A stretch of DNA of 64,000 nucleotides from positions 48,516 to 112,515 of the forward strand of contig UQDP01000007.1 in the NCBI GenBank assembly GCA_900539845.1, read 5' to 3'. The notes under the pieces were generated by a model. That model was not told where the DNA came from. It did not search any database and saw nothing but the letters and a program-made list of their open reading frames with translations. Below are positions 35,237 through 47,350 of this stretch, one piece after another. Origin of the DNA: an uncultured Oscillospiraceae bacterium. Lineage in GTDB: Bacteria; Bacillota; Clostridia; Oscillospirales; Acutalibacteraceae. Each line of letters opens with the position of its first letter. The first letter of the stretch is position 1. A program made the position numbers and the translations under genes.

Positions 35237-35958
35237 CCGTAAATTCTCCACTTTCCGTTATTTTTAAATCCGAGTTCCGAGTAAAAATGTTCGTTTTTAT
35301 TCAGTTCACGCATTATGTATACAGTTCCGAGAACCTGCCGGCAGATATGACTGACAACAGCACTGCCGATTCCCTTTTTTCTGAATTCAGGCTTTGTTTG
35401 CACGCCCGATAAAACAGCGCAGTTATCATAAATTGAGGACAAAACCGCGCATGAAATCATCTTGCCGTTTTCCAAAACGCAGCAGGCTGCGGAAGTTCCG
35501 GTTCTCACACGTCTGCTGATATCCGCATACCACGCCTCAAAGCTGCCTTCGTACCCTACAAAGTCGTAAAGTTTTTTAAACTCGTCAAAAGAGTTTAAAG
35601 AACGGATCTCATATCCGCAAGATCTGATGCATTTATTGCCGCATTCCATAACAAACCCCGAATCAAATCGGCAGTCCATATGAAAATCATCCCTGCACAA
35701 GAGTGTTGAAAAACCTTTCATGGTAAAAAAAGACAAAAGCTCGTCCGCATCCGCACATTCCGAGTCATATGACAGCACAGCGTCTGAATCAAGATAGCAT
35801 ATAACGGCAGTACAATGATCTGAAATCAACTGCCGGTAGAATGAAACGAAAGAATACCCGAATCCATATGCTGCGGCAAGTGATTTTATACGAACCGTAT
35901 ACAAATCGTTGATTTTAAATGCATCAAGCTGTTTAAAATCATCTATTTTTTCAATCAT
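35233..35958 (-). CDS. GNAT family N-acetyltransferase
   Basis: The 241-residue protein has a long N-terminal half of unknown role (two-domain layout) and a C-terminal GNAT domain with the acetyl-CoA loop TKPEFRKKGIGSAVV and ending in FYSELGFKNNGKWRIY. It overlaps the M42 peptidase gene by 8 nt and the PLP enzyme by 4 nt. The substrate is unknown; proximity to peptidases hints at amino acid or peptide acetylation, but this is only inference. Confidence 0.87.
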   Translation of the reverse strand: MIEKIDDFKQLDAFKINDLYTVRIKSLAAAYGFGYSFVSFYRQLISDHCTAVICYLDSDAVLSYDSECADADELLSFFTMKGFSTLLCRDDFHMDCRFDSGFVMECGNKCIRSCGYEIRSLNSFDEFKKLYDFVGYEGSFEAWYADISRRVRTGTSAACCVLENGKMISCAVLSSIYDNCAVLSGVQTKPEFRKKGIGSAVVSHICRQVLGTVYIMRELNKNEHFYSELGFKNNGKWRIYG

Positions 35959-36952
35959 AGAGCGCCGTTAAAAATACTTTTAAAAATCTTCTTGTTTCTT
36001 CGATATCGCTTTTTTTAACTACGCTTGCGCCTGTGTGGATATATCTGCACGGAAGAGACACAGCAGCCACGCGGCAGCCGCCTGCCGAAGTCTGAACGGC
36101 ACCGGCGTCATTGCCCCCTGCAATCTTTGTTTTGGTCTGCGCTTTTATCCCGTTGTTTTCCGCAAGGCGCACAGCCTTTTGATATAATTCCCTGTCGTAG
36201 ACGGTTCTGCCGTCCATATACGATATTACTGGACCGTTTCCGAGTACACAGCAGCGCTCCGCGCCCGAAACGCCTTCTATATCGGCAGCTGTTGTGGACT
36301 CCAGCACAACTGCGATATCAGGCTTCACGGAATAAGACGTGCATGCCGCGCCGCGAAGTCCGACTTCCTCCTGAACATTGAAACAAAAATAAGTATCATA
36401 TTCCAGATCCGAATGAATGAGTTCTATAAGCAGCATGCAGCCGATCCTGTCGTCAAGCGCCTTGGCTTTAACAAAGCCGTCTCCGAACTCGCAGTAATCC
36501 GAAACAAAATAGGCATAGTCTCCGGGCTGAACATATTTTTCTGCTTCGGCTTTATTCTCGGCACCGATATCAAGCAGAAAATCGCTGAATTTCGGAACGC
36601 TCTCTTTTTCGTCCGAACTCATAAGATGAACGGCTTTCGCCCCGACAACACCTGTTTTTCCGTTTATGCTGAGACGGCGTGTAAGAACGGCCTCCGCGTC
36701 AATTCCGCCCACAGGTGAAAATTTCAGATAGCCCTCATCCGTTATATGCGTGATGATAAAGCCGACCTCGTCCATATGGGCGCAGAGCATAACTTTTTTA
36801 TCCGGCGTTTTTTTACCTTTTTTAAACGCGACTACCGAGCCAAGCGCGTCCACTTTATAATCACACTTGCCGCGGATCTTCTCAATAATATACTCCCTTA
36901 CAGCGCGTTCATCGCCGGAAGTTCCGTTTAAAAGGCAAAGCTCTTTAAGCAT
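35951..36952 (-). CDS. M42 family metallopeptidase (first of a tandem pair)
   Basis: The product is 333 residues from ATG 36952 (AGGTGA SD, about 5 nt). M42 peptidases form large self-compartmentalising aminopeptidase shells in the cytoplasm. Metal and catalytic residues are visible: CAHMDEVGF, KALDDRIG, QEEVGLRGA and PCRYIHT. The ligand normally supplied by Asp after the EE motif appears as Glu in VVLESTTAADI, a known subgroup variant. It overlaps the second M42 gene by 8 nt. Confidence 0.92.
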   Translation of the reverse strand: MLKELCLLNGTSGDERAVREYIIEKIRGKCDYKVDALGSVVAFKKGKKTPDKKVMLCAHMDEVGFIITHITDEGYLKFSPVGGIDAEAVLTRRLSINGKTGVVGAKAVHLMSSDEKESVPKFSDFLLDIGAENKAEAEKYVQPGDYAYFVSDYCEFGDGFVKAKALDDRIGCMLLIELIHSDLEYDTYFCFNVQEEVGLRGAACTSYSVKPDIAVVLESTTAADIEGVSGAERCCVLGNGPVISYMDGRTVYDRELYQKAVRLAENNGIKAQTKTKIAGGNDAGAVQTSAGGCRVAAVSLPCRYIHTGASVVKKSDIEETRRFLKVFLTALYD

Positions 36953-37961
36953 TCCGTTCACCTGCCCTTTCTTCAATATAAGCAGCTATCAGATCCGCAA
37001 CGCTTTCCACATCCCTGATATCAATAACCTCGGAAGGTGTGTGCATATATCTGAGCGGTATTGAAATGAGTCCGCATCTGATCCCGTTTCTGTTCAGTGT
37101 GATAACATCGGCATTCGTTCCCGTTCTCCCGCTCATAACCTCAGTCTGATAAGGGATATTATGCTTTTTCGCGCAGTCGGCAAGCCGCTTTGAGATCTCT
37201 CTGTCAAGAACAGGTGAAAAGCCCACCATTGCGCCGCCCGAAACTTCTCCGCAATCCTCCTTGCTGCACTGCGGAGAATAGCCGAACGACACATCAACGG
37301 CGATCGCCTCATCCGCATCGATACCGTAAGCACCGGCTTTGGCGCCTCTTGTTCCGACTTCCTCCTGTGCAGAAAGCATTACCGTTACTTTAACAGGCAG
37401 CTTTTTCAGCCTGTCAAGCGCAAGAAGAAGCGCGGCAACACCGCAGCGGTCATCAAGGCAGTTGGAAGCTATCCTGCTGCCGCAGAGCGTGTCAAAGCTG
37501 TGCTTGAAAACGATTCTGTCTCCGGGAGAAACAAGGCATTTTAACGCTTTTTCGGAAAGACCTGTATCGACCGCAAGATCACTTATTTTACTTACCTTTT
37601 TATCCGATTCGGAGCGAAGATGCGGCGGCAGCGCGCAGATCACCCCGCGAAGCTGCTCTTTTCCGAGCACCAGCACCTCGCTTGCCGGCAAAAAGCGTCG
37701 GTCTACTCCGCCGCTCGCGGAAAATTTTATAAAACCGTCTTCCGTTACGGAAGTAACAACAAGTCCGATCTCGTCGGTGTGCGCATCAAGCAAAAAATGA
37801 TACCCGTCTCCGAAAGTGCAGAAAACATTATTCATTTCGTCTTTTCTGACACTGCCGTACGGCGTGAGCAGAGATTTCAAAACATCATAAAGATCATCTT
37901 CACAGCCTGACAGCGCATATGCGCCTGTCAATTTTTTTATCAGTTCAGCAGTTTCCATCAT
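36945..37961 (-). CDS. M42 family metallopeptidase (second of a tandem pair)
   Basis: This 338-residue homologue has DAHTDEIGL, NCLDDRCG, AQEEVGTRGA, AVDVSFG (Asp ligand present, unlike its neighbour) and RYMHTPSE. The two copies differ a lot, so they are old paralogues rather than a recent duplication, and may cut different N-termini or form mixed shells. The start is ATG 37961, overlapping the murD stop by 4 nt; ATG 37958 is an alternative. Confidence 0.92.
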   Translation of the reverse strand: MMETAELIKKLTGAYALSGCEDDLYDVLKSLLTPYGSVRKDEMNNVFCTFGDGYHFLLDAHTDEIGLVVTSVTEDGFIKFSASGGVDRRFLPASEVLVLGKEQLRGVICALPPHLRSESDKKVSKISDLAVDTGLSEKALKCLVSPGDRIVFKHSFDTLCGSRIASNCLDDRCGVAALLLALDRLKKLPVKVTVMLSAQEEVGTRGAKAGAYGIDADEAIAVDVSFGYSPQCSKEDCGEVSGGAMVGFSPVLDREISKRLADCAKKHNIPYQTEVMSGRTGTNADVITLNRNGIRCGLISIPLRYMHTPSEVIDIRDVESVADLIAAYIEERAGERNA

Positions 37962-39388
37962 TCAGTAAATCCATTCACCAATTCTTTATATTTTCTGCCT
38001 CTGTACTCAAAGGTCTTAAACTGATCGAACGCCGGACATGCCGGGCACAGAGAAACGATATCACCGCTTTCGGCTTTTTCCTTTGCGAGCATCAGGGCAT
38101 TTTCCATCGTATCCGTTTTTTCTATTTCTATTCCGCTGTTTTTGTATTCGGGATCAGAGGTAACCGCTTCATATATCTTATCGGCGGTTGCGCCGTTTAA
38201 AACGAGCAGCTTCACTTTTTTGAGTACAAGCGGAACCATTTGGCTCATATCGTTGCCCTTATCCGATCCGCCGCAGATCATAATGATCTTCTGATCAAAA
38301 GCGTTGAGACCGCTTATCACACGCGACGGCGAAGTGGCAATGGAATCATTATAATATTTTACGCCTTTATAATTGCGCACAAATTCGATCCTGTGTTCAA
38401 CGCCTGTAAAGGTCTGCGCAATTTTTTTCATGTTTTCGGGTGAAACAATTCCCCAAACAGCGCTTATCGCCGTGCAGTAATTCTCAACATTGTGCATACC
38501 GGGAATTTTTATAATATCCTTATTGAAAAGAACGGTTTTTCTGCCGTTTTCACAGTATATGATATCGCCGTTTGAATCAAGATAAGCGCCGTTTTGAACA
38601 GGATGTTTTACGGAGAACTCACAGAGCGTTCCCCGAACATCATAGCGCATATCGTGATACACTTTTCCGCCTATCGAATAATCGCAATCGGCATTCAAAA
38701 CCGTTTTAGAGTCTGCGGACTGATAAATCAGTATATTCCTTTTCGCGTCCACATACTCGTCAAGATTGACATGATGATCCTGATGTGTGATCTCAATATT
38801 TGTAACGACGGCAATATCGGGTCTGTTTACCATATTTCCCATAGTGAGAAGCTGAAAAGAGGAAAGCTCAACAACGGCAAAATCCTTATCGGTTATCTTT
38901 TCAAGCTCAGGCATAAGCGCTTTGCCGATATTTCCGCCGAGATAGACCTTTTTACCCTGTGCTTCCAGCATTTTTGCAATAATGGTGGTTGTGGTAGTCT
39001 TTCCGTTTGAGCCGGTAACGCCTATGATCTTTGAAGGGCAAAGACGAAAGAACACTTCCATTTCCGTTGTTACTTTCTGCCCTCTCTCAATGCATTCGCC
39101 TATCCACTTATTCTGAAAAGGAAGTATGCCGTGTGAGCGGAACACCAGATCCATCTGCGGGAGCACATCCAGATAGTTTTCGCCGAGACTGAAGATGACG
39201 CCGAGCCTGTCAAGATCATTACAGATATCCTCGCCGATATATTCCCTGTCCCGCCTATCACAGGCATAGACCTGCACGCCGTGAGCGGCAAGCCATTTTG
39301 CGCAGGGAACATTTGCAACACCCATTCCGACAAACGCAACCTTTTTTCCTTTTAAAGATTCAAGATATTCATTAACCTTATCTGTCAT
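37958..39388 (-). CDS. murD: UDP-N-acetylmuramoylalanine-D-glutamate ligase
   Basis: From ATG 39388, preceded by an AGAGGTGAT SD, the product is 476 residues. It has the N-terminal UDP-binding domain (VAFVGMGVANVPCAKWL), the ATP site GVTGSNGKTTTTT, the Mur-ligase ITHQDHH and ATSPSRVISGLNAF motifs, and the C-terminal ligase domain with CGGSDKGND. It adds D-Glu to UDP-MurNAc-L-Ala in the cytoplasm. It is isolated from the usual mra/dcw cluster here, sitting downstream of ligA. Confidence 0.95.
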   Translation of the reverse strand: MTDKVNEYLESLKGKKVAFVGMGVANVPCAKWLAAHGVQVYACDRRDREYIGEDICNDLDRLGVIFSLGENYLDVLPQMDLVFRSHGILPFQNKWIGECIERGQKVTTEMEVFFRLCPSKIIGVTGSNGKTTTTTIIAKMLEAQGKKVYLGGNIGKALMPELEKITDKDFAVVELSSFQLLTMGNMVNRPDIAVVTNIEITHQDHHVNLDEYVDAKRNILIYQSADSKTVLNADCDYSIGGKVYHDMRYDVRGTLCEFSVKHPVQNGAYLDSNGDIIYCENGRKTVLFNKDIIKIPGMHNVENYCTAISAVWGIVSPENMKKIAQTFTGVEHRIEFVRNYKGVKYYNDSIATSPSRVISGLNAFDQKIIMICGGSDKGNDMSQMVPLVLKKVKLLVLNGATADKIYEAVTSDPEYKNSGIEIEKTDTMENALMLAKEKAESGDIVSLCPACPAFDQFKTFEYRGRKYKELVNGFTE

Positions 39389-39398
39389 TATATCACCT

Positions 39399-42252
<2,854 letters not shown>

Positions 42253-42290
42253 TATAATATTTACTGAATATAAATAAAATAAACCGCAAT

Positions 42291-42322
42291 ATGTAAAAAA
42301 GGCAGAGCCTTGCCCTGCCTTT
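42291..42322 (-). terminator. Rho-independent terminator of tyrS
   Basis: An 11-bp stem (AAAGGCAGGGC/GCTCTGCCTTT, one G-U pair) with a 3-nt loop begins 10 nt after the tyrS stop. On the minus strand it ends with TTTTTTACAT. It closes the dxs-tyrS unit just before the ligA promoter. Confidence 0.85.
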
Positions 42323-42332
42323 ACAGCCACAA

Positions 42333-43556
42333 TCATAAACAGAATTTGCGGAACACTTTTTTGCCTTTTTTTACGATGATCCCATCTCTAAACAGATCTT
42401 TTTCATATGAAGTATACGGGTCCGTTATCTTTTCATCGTTAACGGTGATACCGCCCTGCTGGATGAGTCTTCTGCCTTCGCCCTTTGATTTTATCATAGA
42501 AGCCTTGAGCATAATGTCTAAAAGCTGAACATTTCCGTTTTCATCGAAATCGGAATCCTCAAGCTTCGTTGAGGGCATATCGGAATCATCCGCGCCGCCG
42601 CCGAAGAGCGCTTTCGCGGCATTCTGAGCCTTAACAGCCTCCTCCTCACTGTGCACAAGCTTTGTAAGCTCAAATGCGAGTTTTTCCTTGGCGGAATTGA
42701 GCTGAGCGCCCTCAAGCTTTTCATATTCGGCGATTTCATCAAGCGGCATAAAGGTAAGCAGTTTCATACACTTGATAACATCCGCATCGTCAACATTGCG
42801 CCAATACTGATAAAACTCATACGGAGTCGTTTTTTCCGGATCAAGCCAGACAGCGCCTTTCTGCGTTTTGCCCATTTTCTTGCCCTCTGAATTAAGAAGC
42901 AAGGTAATGGTCATAGCATCCGCGTTGCCGCCGAGCTTTCTTCTGATAAGCTCCATACCGCCGATCATATTAGACCACTGATCATCTCCGCCGAACTGAA
43001 GATTACAGCCGTATTTCTGATACAAAGCGTAAAAATCATAGCTCTGCATGATCATATAGTTGAATTCGAGAAAGGAAAGACCGCGTTCCATTCTCTGCTT
43101 ATAGCACTCAAAAGTAAGCATTCTGTTTACGGAAAAACAAGCGCCCACCTCACGGAGCAGGTCGATATAATTCAGATCAAGAAGCCAGTCCGCATTATTG
43201 ACCATCAGCGCTTTATCATCCGAAAAATCAATAAACTTTGACATCTGCTTTTTAAAGCAATCGCAGTTGTGCTGAATCGTTTCCGGGGTCATCATCTGGC
43301 GCATATCCGTTCTGCCGCTCGGATCGCCGATCATTCCCGTTCCTCCGCCGATCAGGGCGATCGGCTTATTGCCTGCTTCCTGAAGCCTTTTCATAAGCGT
43401 AAGAGCCATGAAATGGCCGACATGAAGTGAATCCGCAGTGGGATCGAAGCCGATATAAAACACTGCTTTGCCGTTATTTACAAGCTCTCTTACTCTTTCC
43501 TCGTCTGTGATCTGCGCGATGAGTCCGCGCTCGCGCAGTTCTTCATAAATTCCCAT
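42333..43556 (-). CDS. tyrS: Tyrosyl-tRNA synthetase
   Basis: I choose ATG 43556 (407 residues, [11 protein letters not shown]) because the AGGAGG SD is 9 nt away; from ATG 43562 it would be only 3 nt. The class I signature HVGH is in [10 protein letters not shown], the KMSKS-type loop is [10 protein letters not shown], and an S4 RNA-binding domain ends the protein ([13 protein letters not shown]). It charges tRNA-Tyr. It overlaps the recN end by 14 nt, so it lacks the T-box leader that often controls tyrS in Firmicutes. Confidence 0.95.
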   Translation of the reverse strand: MGIYEELRERGLIAQITDEERVRELVNNGKAVFYIGFDPTADSLHVGHFMALTLMKRLQEAGNKPIALIGGGTGMIGDPSGRTDMRQMMTPETIQHNCDCFKKQMSKFIDFSDDKALMVNNADWLLDLNYIDLLREVGACFSVNRMLTFECYKQRMERGLSFLEFNYMIMQSYDFYALYQKYGCNLQFGGDDQWSNMIGGMELIRRKLGGNADAMTITLLLNSEGKKMGKTQKGAVWLDPEKTTPYEFYQYWRNVDDADVIKCMKLLTFMPLDEIAEYEKLEGAQLNSAKEKLAFELTKLVHSEEEAVKAQNAAKALFGGGADDSDMPSTKLEDSDFDENGNVQLLDIMLKASMIKSKGEGRRLIQQGGITVNDEKITDPYTSYEKDLFRDGIIVKKGKKVFRKFCL

Positions 43557-45234
43557 TTTCATCGTCCTCCTTAGCGTTATTAAGCATTTCGCCCGCGCTT
43601 TCAAGCAGAGCGTCCGTTATCTGAAGCCCGCCCATGATCCGGGCAAGCTCTTGTTTTCTTTCCTCGTAAGCAAGCGGCGTTACGCAGGTATATGTTCTGT
43701 TGTTTCTGAAATCTTTTTTAATCAGAAAATGCGCATCGGCAAACGCTGCGATCTGCGCAGAGTGAGTTACTGTTATCACCTGCGTGCTTTTGGACACGGC
43801 TCTCAGCTTCATACCGATCTTTCCGCTTGCCCTGCCCGAAACACCTGTATCTATCTCATCAAAGATCAGCGTGCCGACTGTATCATTATAGGCGATAATA
43901 TTCTTTATTGCAAGCATGATTCTTGAAAGCTCACCGCCTGATGCGATCTTGGCAAGCGGCTTTGCAGGCTCGCCGGGATTTGTAGAGATCAGGAATTCAA
44001 TTTTGTCATATCCCGATGAAGAAAGGATACCCTTTTCAAAATGCACTTTAAAAGTGATCTTGGGCATATCAAGGAATTCGAGCTGAGACTTGACATCCTT
44101 TTCAAACTTTTCTGCCGTTTTCTTTCGCAGCGTGGAAAGCTGATCCGCCAGACCGACCACATGGGCGAACGCGTCATCGTATTCACTATTGAGCCTTTCC
44201 AGCTCTTCATCATCAAACAGAAGCGCTTCTCGTTTCTCTTTGGCGTTTTGCAGGCTTTGAAGCATCTGTTCTTCCGTTTCGCCGTATTTTTTGCCCAGCC
44301 TGTAAAGCAGATCGAGCCGTTCTTCTATTCTTTCTTTTTCATCAGGGTCAAAATCAAGCGATTCCGCCTCTGTTTCAATTATATTTTTTACCGTTTCAAG
44401 CTCATCGTCTATATTCCGCAAAACCGAATACGCCTCTGCCGCGGCAGCAGAAACCGCGGAAAGTTTTTCTATTTCATCCGATACGGAAGACAGCGCAAGC
44501 CTTATACCGGGTGTATCATCATCCCCGTTTACGGCGCCTATCAGGGCGGCATACGCTGCAAGCGCTTCATCCGCGGAATCAAGGATCTTTTTTCTTGCCG
44601 TCAGGGACTCAATCTCTCCCGGTTTTATATCCGCTGCCTCAAGCTCTTTTATCTGATAATCGAGCAGTTCGGTATTTCTGTCTTTCTTATCAGCATCAGC
44701 GGTGAGCTGTTTCAGCCTTCGTCTGACAGCGATCAGCAAGGAAAACGCCTTTTTATATTCGCTTATCAGTTCATCGCCGCCGGATAGCATATCTATAAAT
44801 TTATAGTGATAATCGGGGTTCAGCAGCGTCTGACTGTCGTGCTGACCATGAATATTGACAAGCGCGCTCCCCAGTTCCCGCAAAACAGACACCGTTGCCG
44901 GTCGGCCGTTAACACGGCAAACGGACTTTCCCTCACTGCTTATCTTTCTGGTGAGCAGAAGCGAATCGTCCTCCTCTGCGGAAAAGCCGAGTTCATTCAA
45001 TTTACTGTGCACGGAAGCATTGATATCTGTAAACAGCGCGGAAACGAACGCCGAATCGGCTCCGTGGCGCACCAGTTCCCTTGATGTGCGTTCCCCGAGG
45101 ATGGCGTTGATGGAATCGACCACGATCGACTTACCTGCTCCCGTTTCACCTGTAAGCACATTAAGACCTTCGGAAAACTCTATTTCAGCCTTTTCTATTA
45201 CCGCTATATTTTCAATATCAAGAGTTTTTAACAT
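43543..45234 (-). CDS. recN: DNA repair protein RecN
   Basis: This 563-residue SMC-like protein has Walker [14 protein letters not shown] near the N-terminus, a long coiled-coil middle (about residues 150-350), and at the C-terminus the ABC signature [14 protein letters not shown], Walker [14 protein letters not shown] and the [14 protein letters not shown] loop. It acts early at double-strand breaks. argR-recN order is conserved in Firmicutes; tyrS replaces the usual spoIVB-spo0A downstream. Confidence 0.96.
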   Translation of the reverse strand: MLKTLDIENIAVIEKAEIEFSEGLNVLTGETGAGKSIVVDSINAILGERTSRELVRHGADSAFVSALFTDINASVHSKLNELGFSAEEDDSLLLTRKISSEGKSVCRVNGRPATVSVLRELGSALVNIHGQHDSQTLLNPDYHYKFIDMLSGGDELISEYKKAFSLLIAVRRRLKQLTADADKKDRNTELLDYQIKELEAADIKPGEIESLTARKKILDSADEALAAYAALIGAVNGDDDTPGIRLALSSVSDEIEKLSAVSAAAAEAYSVLRNIDDELETVKNIIETEAESLDFDPDEKERIEERLDLLYRLGKKYGETEEQMLQSLQNAKEKREALLFDDEELERLNSEYDDAFAHVVGLADQLSTLRKKTAEKFEKDVKSQLEFLDMPKITFKVHFEKGILSSSGYDKIEFLISTNPGEPAKPLAKIASGGELSRIMLAIKNIIAYNDTVGTLIFDEIDTGVSGRASGKIGMKLRAVSKSTQVITVTHSAQIAAFADAHFLIKKDFRNNRTYTCVTPLAYEERKQELARIMGGLQITDALLESAGEMLNNAKEDDENGNL

Positions 45235-45682
45235 TTAATACTTTCTCCAAATTTGAAGTAAATACCCTGGCTGCCTTTTCGTTGCGGCAGAGCACAAATA
45301 TCGTGTCATCGCCGGCTATCGTTCCGAGCACGCCGCTCCATTTCATCGAGTCGATCGCGGCGCAGGCGGCGTTAGCCGTGCCCGAAAAGCATTTTATACA
45401 CACTGTATTCACCGCGTAATCCACGCTGATAACGGATTCCCGAAATATCCCGCTTGTGATCAGACCCGAATCATCACGCGCGTTCTTTACGCCTGTGGAA
45501 TATATATATCTGCCTTCATCGGACAGTTCTTTGACAAGGCGCAGCTCCTTGATGTCACGCGAGATTGTTGCCTGCGTGACCTCAAAGCCGCAGTCATACA
45601 GATAAGACTGCAGCTCCTCCTGCGTTTCTATCTTGTTGTTTCTGATAAGTTCAAGAATTTTGGCGAGCCTTCTTTTTTTCAT
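45218..45682 (-). CDS. argR: Arginine repressor ArgR/AhrC
   Basis: The 154-residue protein has the N-terminal winged helix (ILELIRNNKIETQEELQ, TQATISRDIKELRL) and the C-terminal hexamerisation and arginine-binding domain with GTIAGDDTIFV. It represses arginine synthesis and activates breakdown genes when arginine is plentiful. It overlaps recN by 17 nt and lies 4 nt after nadK. No arginine genes are in the window, and the locus position is a conserved Firmicute feature. Confidence 0.95.
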   Translation of the reverse strand: MKKRRLAKILELIRNNKIETQEELQSYLYDCGFEVTQATISRDIKELRLVKELSDEGRYIYSTGVKNARDDSGLITSGIFRESVISVDYAVNTVCIKCFSGTANAACAAIDSMKWSGVLGTIAGDDTIFVLCRNEKAARVFTSNLEKVLNVKNS

Positions 45683-45686
45683 ATGG

Positions 45687-46544
45687 TTACGCCCCTCTTT
45701 CTATTATCTTCTTTTTTACGATCTGATAAAAATTATCCGGCTTTATCTTTATAAGCTTTGCTTTATAATTTGAAAGCGAGATAGAAGCCACGCAATCGCC
45801 GTCCATCTCAACGGGAGTCTCACCGTCACAGGTAAAAATAGCGTTGTTGCTGACATCGCTGCGCACGGAGATATTAAGAGTATATTTGGAATTTACAACA
45901 AGACTTCTGTCCATAAGCGAATGCGGGCAGATGGATGTTATAACAAAGCAATTGAGATCAGGACTTAAAACAGGACCTCCGGCGGCAAGCGAATAAGCGG
46001 TGGAGCCGGTCGGCGTTGAAATGATTACTCCGTCGGCCCTGACGCTCAGCATGTCAGTCTCATCGGATTTTATATCAATATCAATCAGTCTTGCAAAATC
46101 TCCTCTTGAAAGCACGGCGTCATTCAGGCAGTGATTATGGCTGATCACAGTGCCGTTCTTAATTACATCAGCTCTGAGCATGATTCGCTCATCGACTATA
46201 TAATCACCCTTGAGCACCGCTTCAAGAAGAGATATTTCATTTCTTTCGACGGCACTTAAAAAGCCGAGCCTGCCACCGTTTACGCCGAGTGCAGGTTTAC
46301 CGTTTACAGCGGCATTTTTTGCCACTTTCATGGTTGTTCCGTCTCCGCCAACGGCAACGGCAATATCACATACTTTATACATCTCATCCGCGGGCACAAA
46401 CACGCAGTCTGCGCCATCCAGCGCACGTTTATATTTCTCATGAAAACACAGCCGGCAATTTTCGCCGGACAATACAGAGACCATCTCTTTGGCGATCCCC
46501 AAAGATTCGCTTTTTTCAAGATTGGCAAATACAGAAAAAATCAT
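45687..46544 (-). CDS. nadK: NAD kinase
   Basis: The 285-residue enzyme phosphorylates NAD to NADP. It carries the catalytic AVGGDGTTMKVA motif, NGGRLGFLSA and the DGVIISTPTGSTAYSLAAGG block (about residues 167-186). Its ATG overlaps the tlyA stop by 4 nt. The tlyA-nadK-argR-recN series is widespread in clostridia. Confidence 0.95.
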   Translation of the reverse strand: MIFSVFANLEKSESLGIAKEMVSVLSGENCRLCFHEKYKRALDGADCVFVPADEMYKVCDIAVAVGGDGTTMKVAKNAAVNGKPALGVNGGRLGFLSAVERNEISLLEAVLKGDYIVDERIMLRADVIKNGTVISHNHCLNDAVLSRGDFARLIDIDIKSDETDMLSVRADGVIISTPTGSTAYSLAAGGPVLSPDLNCFVITSICPHSLMDRSLVVNSKYTLNISVRSDVSNNAIFTCDGETPVEMDGDCVASISLSNYKAKLIKIKPDNFYQIVKKKIIERGA

Positions 46545-47350
46545 TGCAGTTCCTCATGTGAAGCTTTCACTACTCCTGCGGCATCCAAATTCTCTCTGAC
46601 AGCAGGACTATCGCTTTTGCGTATCCACATTAAATATTCAATATTACCCTCCGGCCCTTTAACAGGAGAATAATCAAGCCCCAAGACCGAAAAACCGGCC
46701 TGTACGGCTTCGCTTACCATTCGGTTCACAACCTCTGTATGAACATCCATATCGCGGACAACACCTTTTTTTCCCACTTTTTCCCTGCCCGCCTCGAACT
46801 GAGGCTTTATAAGGCAGACCGCCTCGCCGCCTGGAACAAGAAATTTATGAAGATTCGGAAAAATGAGCCTGAGCGATATAAACGAGACATCAACACTTGC
46901 GAAATCTATATTGTCTTTAATGACGGATTCATCAACGTATCTAAAATTGGTCCTCTCAAGATTGACAACACGGCTGTCACACCGCAGTTTCCAGGCAAGC
47001 TGGCCGTAGCCTACATCAACGGAATAGACCTTTGAAGCGCCGTTCATAAGCATACAATCCGTAAATCCGCCCGTTGACGCGCCGACATCCATGCATATCT
47101 TTTCATTCAGGTCAATCGGAAAGGAGCGCATTGCTTTTTCAAGTTTAAGGCCGCCGCGGCTGACATATTTCAACGTATTTCCGCGCACCTCAAGAACATC
47201 GCCGTCCTTAAGCTCAAAGCCGGCTTTATCCACCTTCTGATTATTCACATAAACCTGACCTGCCATGATTACGGCTTTGGCTTTTTCCCTGCTGGGAGCA
47301 AAGCCGCGCTCAAAAACGGCAACATCAAGCCTGGTTTTGTTTTTCACCAC
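46541..47350 (-). CDS. tlyA: TlyA family S4-domain rRNA 2'-O-methyltransferase
   Basis: The 269-residue protein has an N-terminal S4 domain (RLDVAVFERGFAPSREKAK) and a FtsJ-like methyltransferase domain with MDVGASTGGFTDC, VDVSFIS and LIKPQFE. In mycobacteria TlyA methylates cytidines in 16S and 23S rRNA; shorter clostridial forms are often 16S specific. The start is GTG at 47350, with a second GTG at 47347; both lie in the end of dxs (overlap about 26 nt). Confidence 0.92.
   Translation of the reverse strand: MVKNKTRLDVAVFERGFAPSREKAKAVIMAGQVYVNNQKVDKAGFELKDGDVLEVRGNTLKYVSRGGLKLEKAMRSFPIDLNEKICMDVGASTGGFTDCMLMNGASKVYSVDVGYGQLAWKLRCDSRVVNLERTNFRYVDESVIKDNIDFASVDVSFISLRLIFPNLHKFLVPGGEAVCLIKPQFEAGREKVGKKGVVRDMDVHTEVVNRMVSEAVQAGFSVLGLDYSPVKGPEGNIEYLMWIRKSDSPAVRENLDAAGVVKASHEELQ

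Noticed and set aside
44041..44787. 248-codon plus-strand frame opposite recN
   Set aside because: It lies wholly inside recN, has no SD, and its composition (many Phe, Arg and Cys) is typical of an antisense shadow of a coiled-coil gene.
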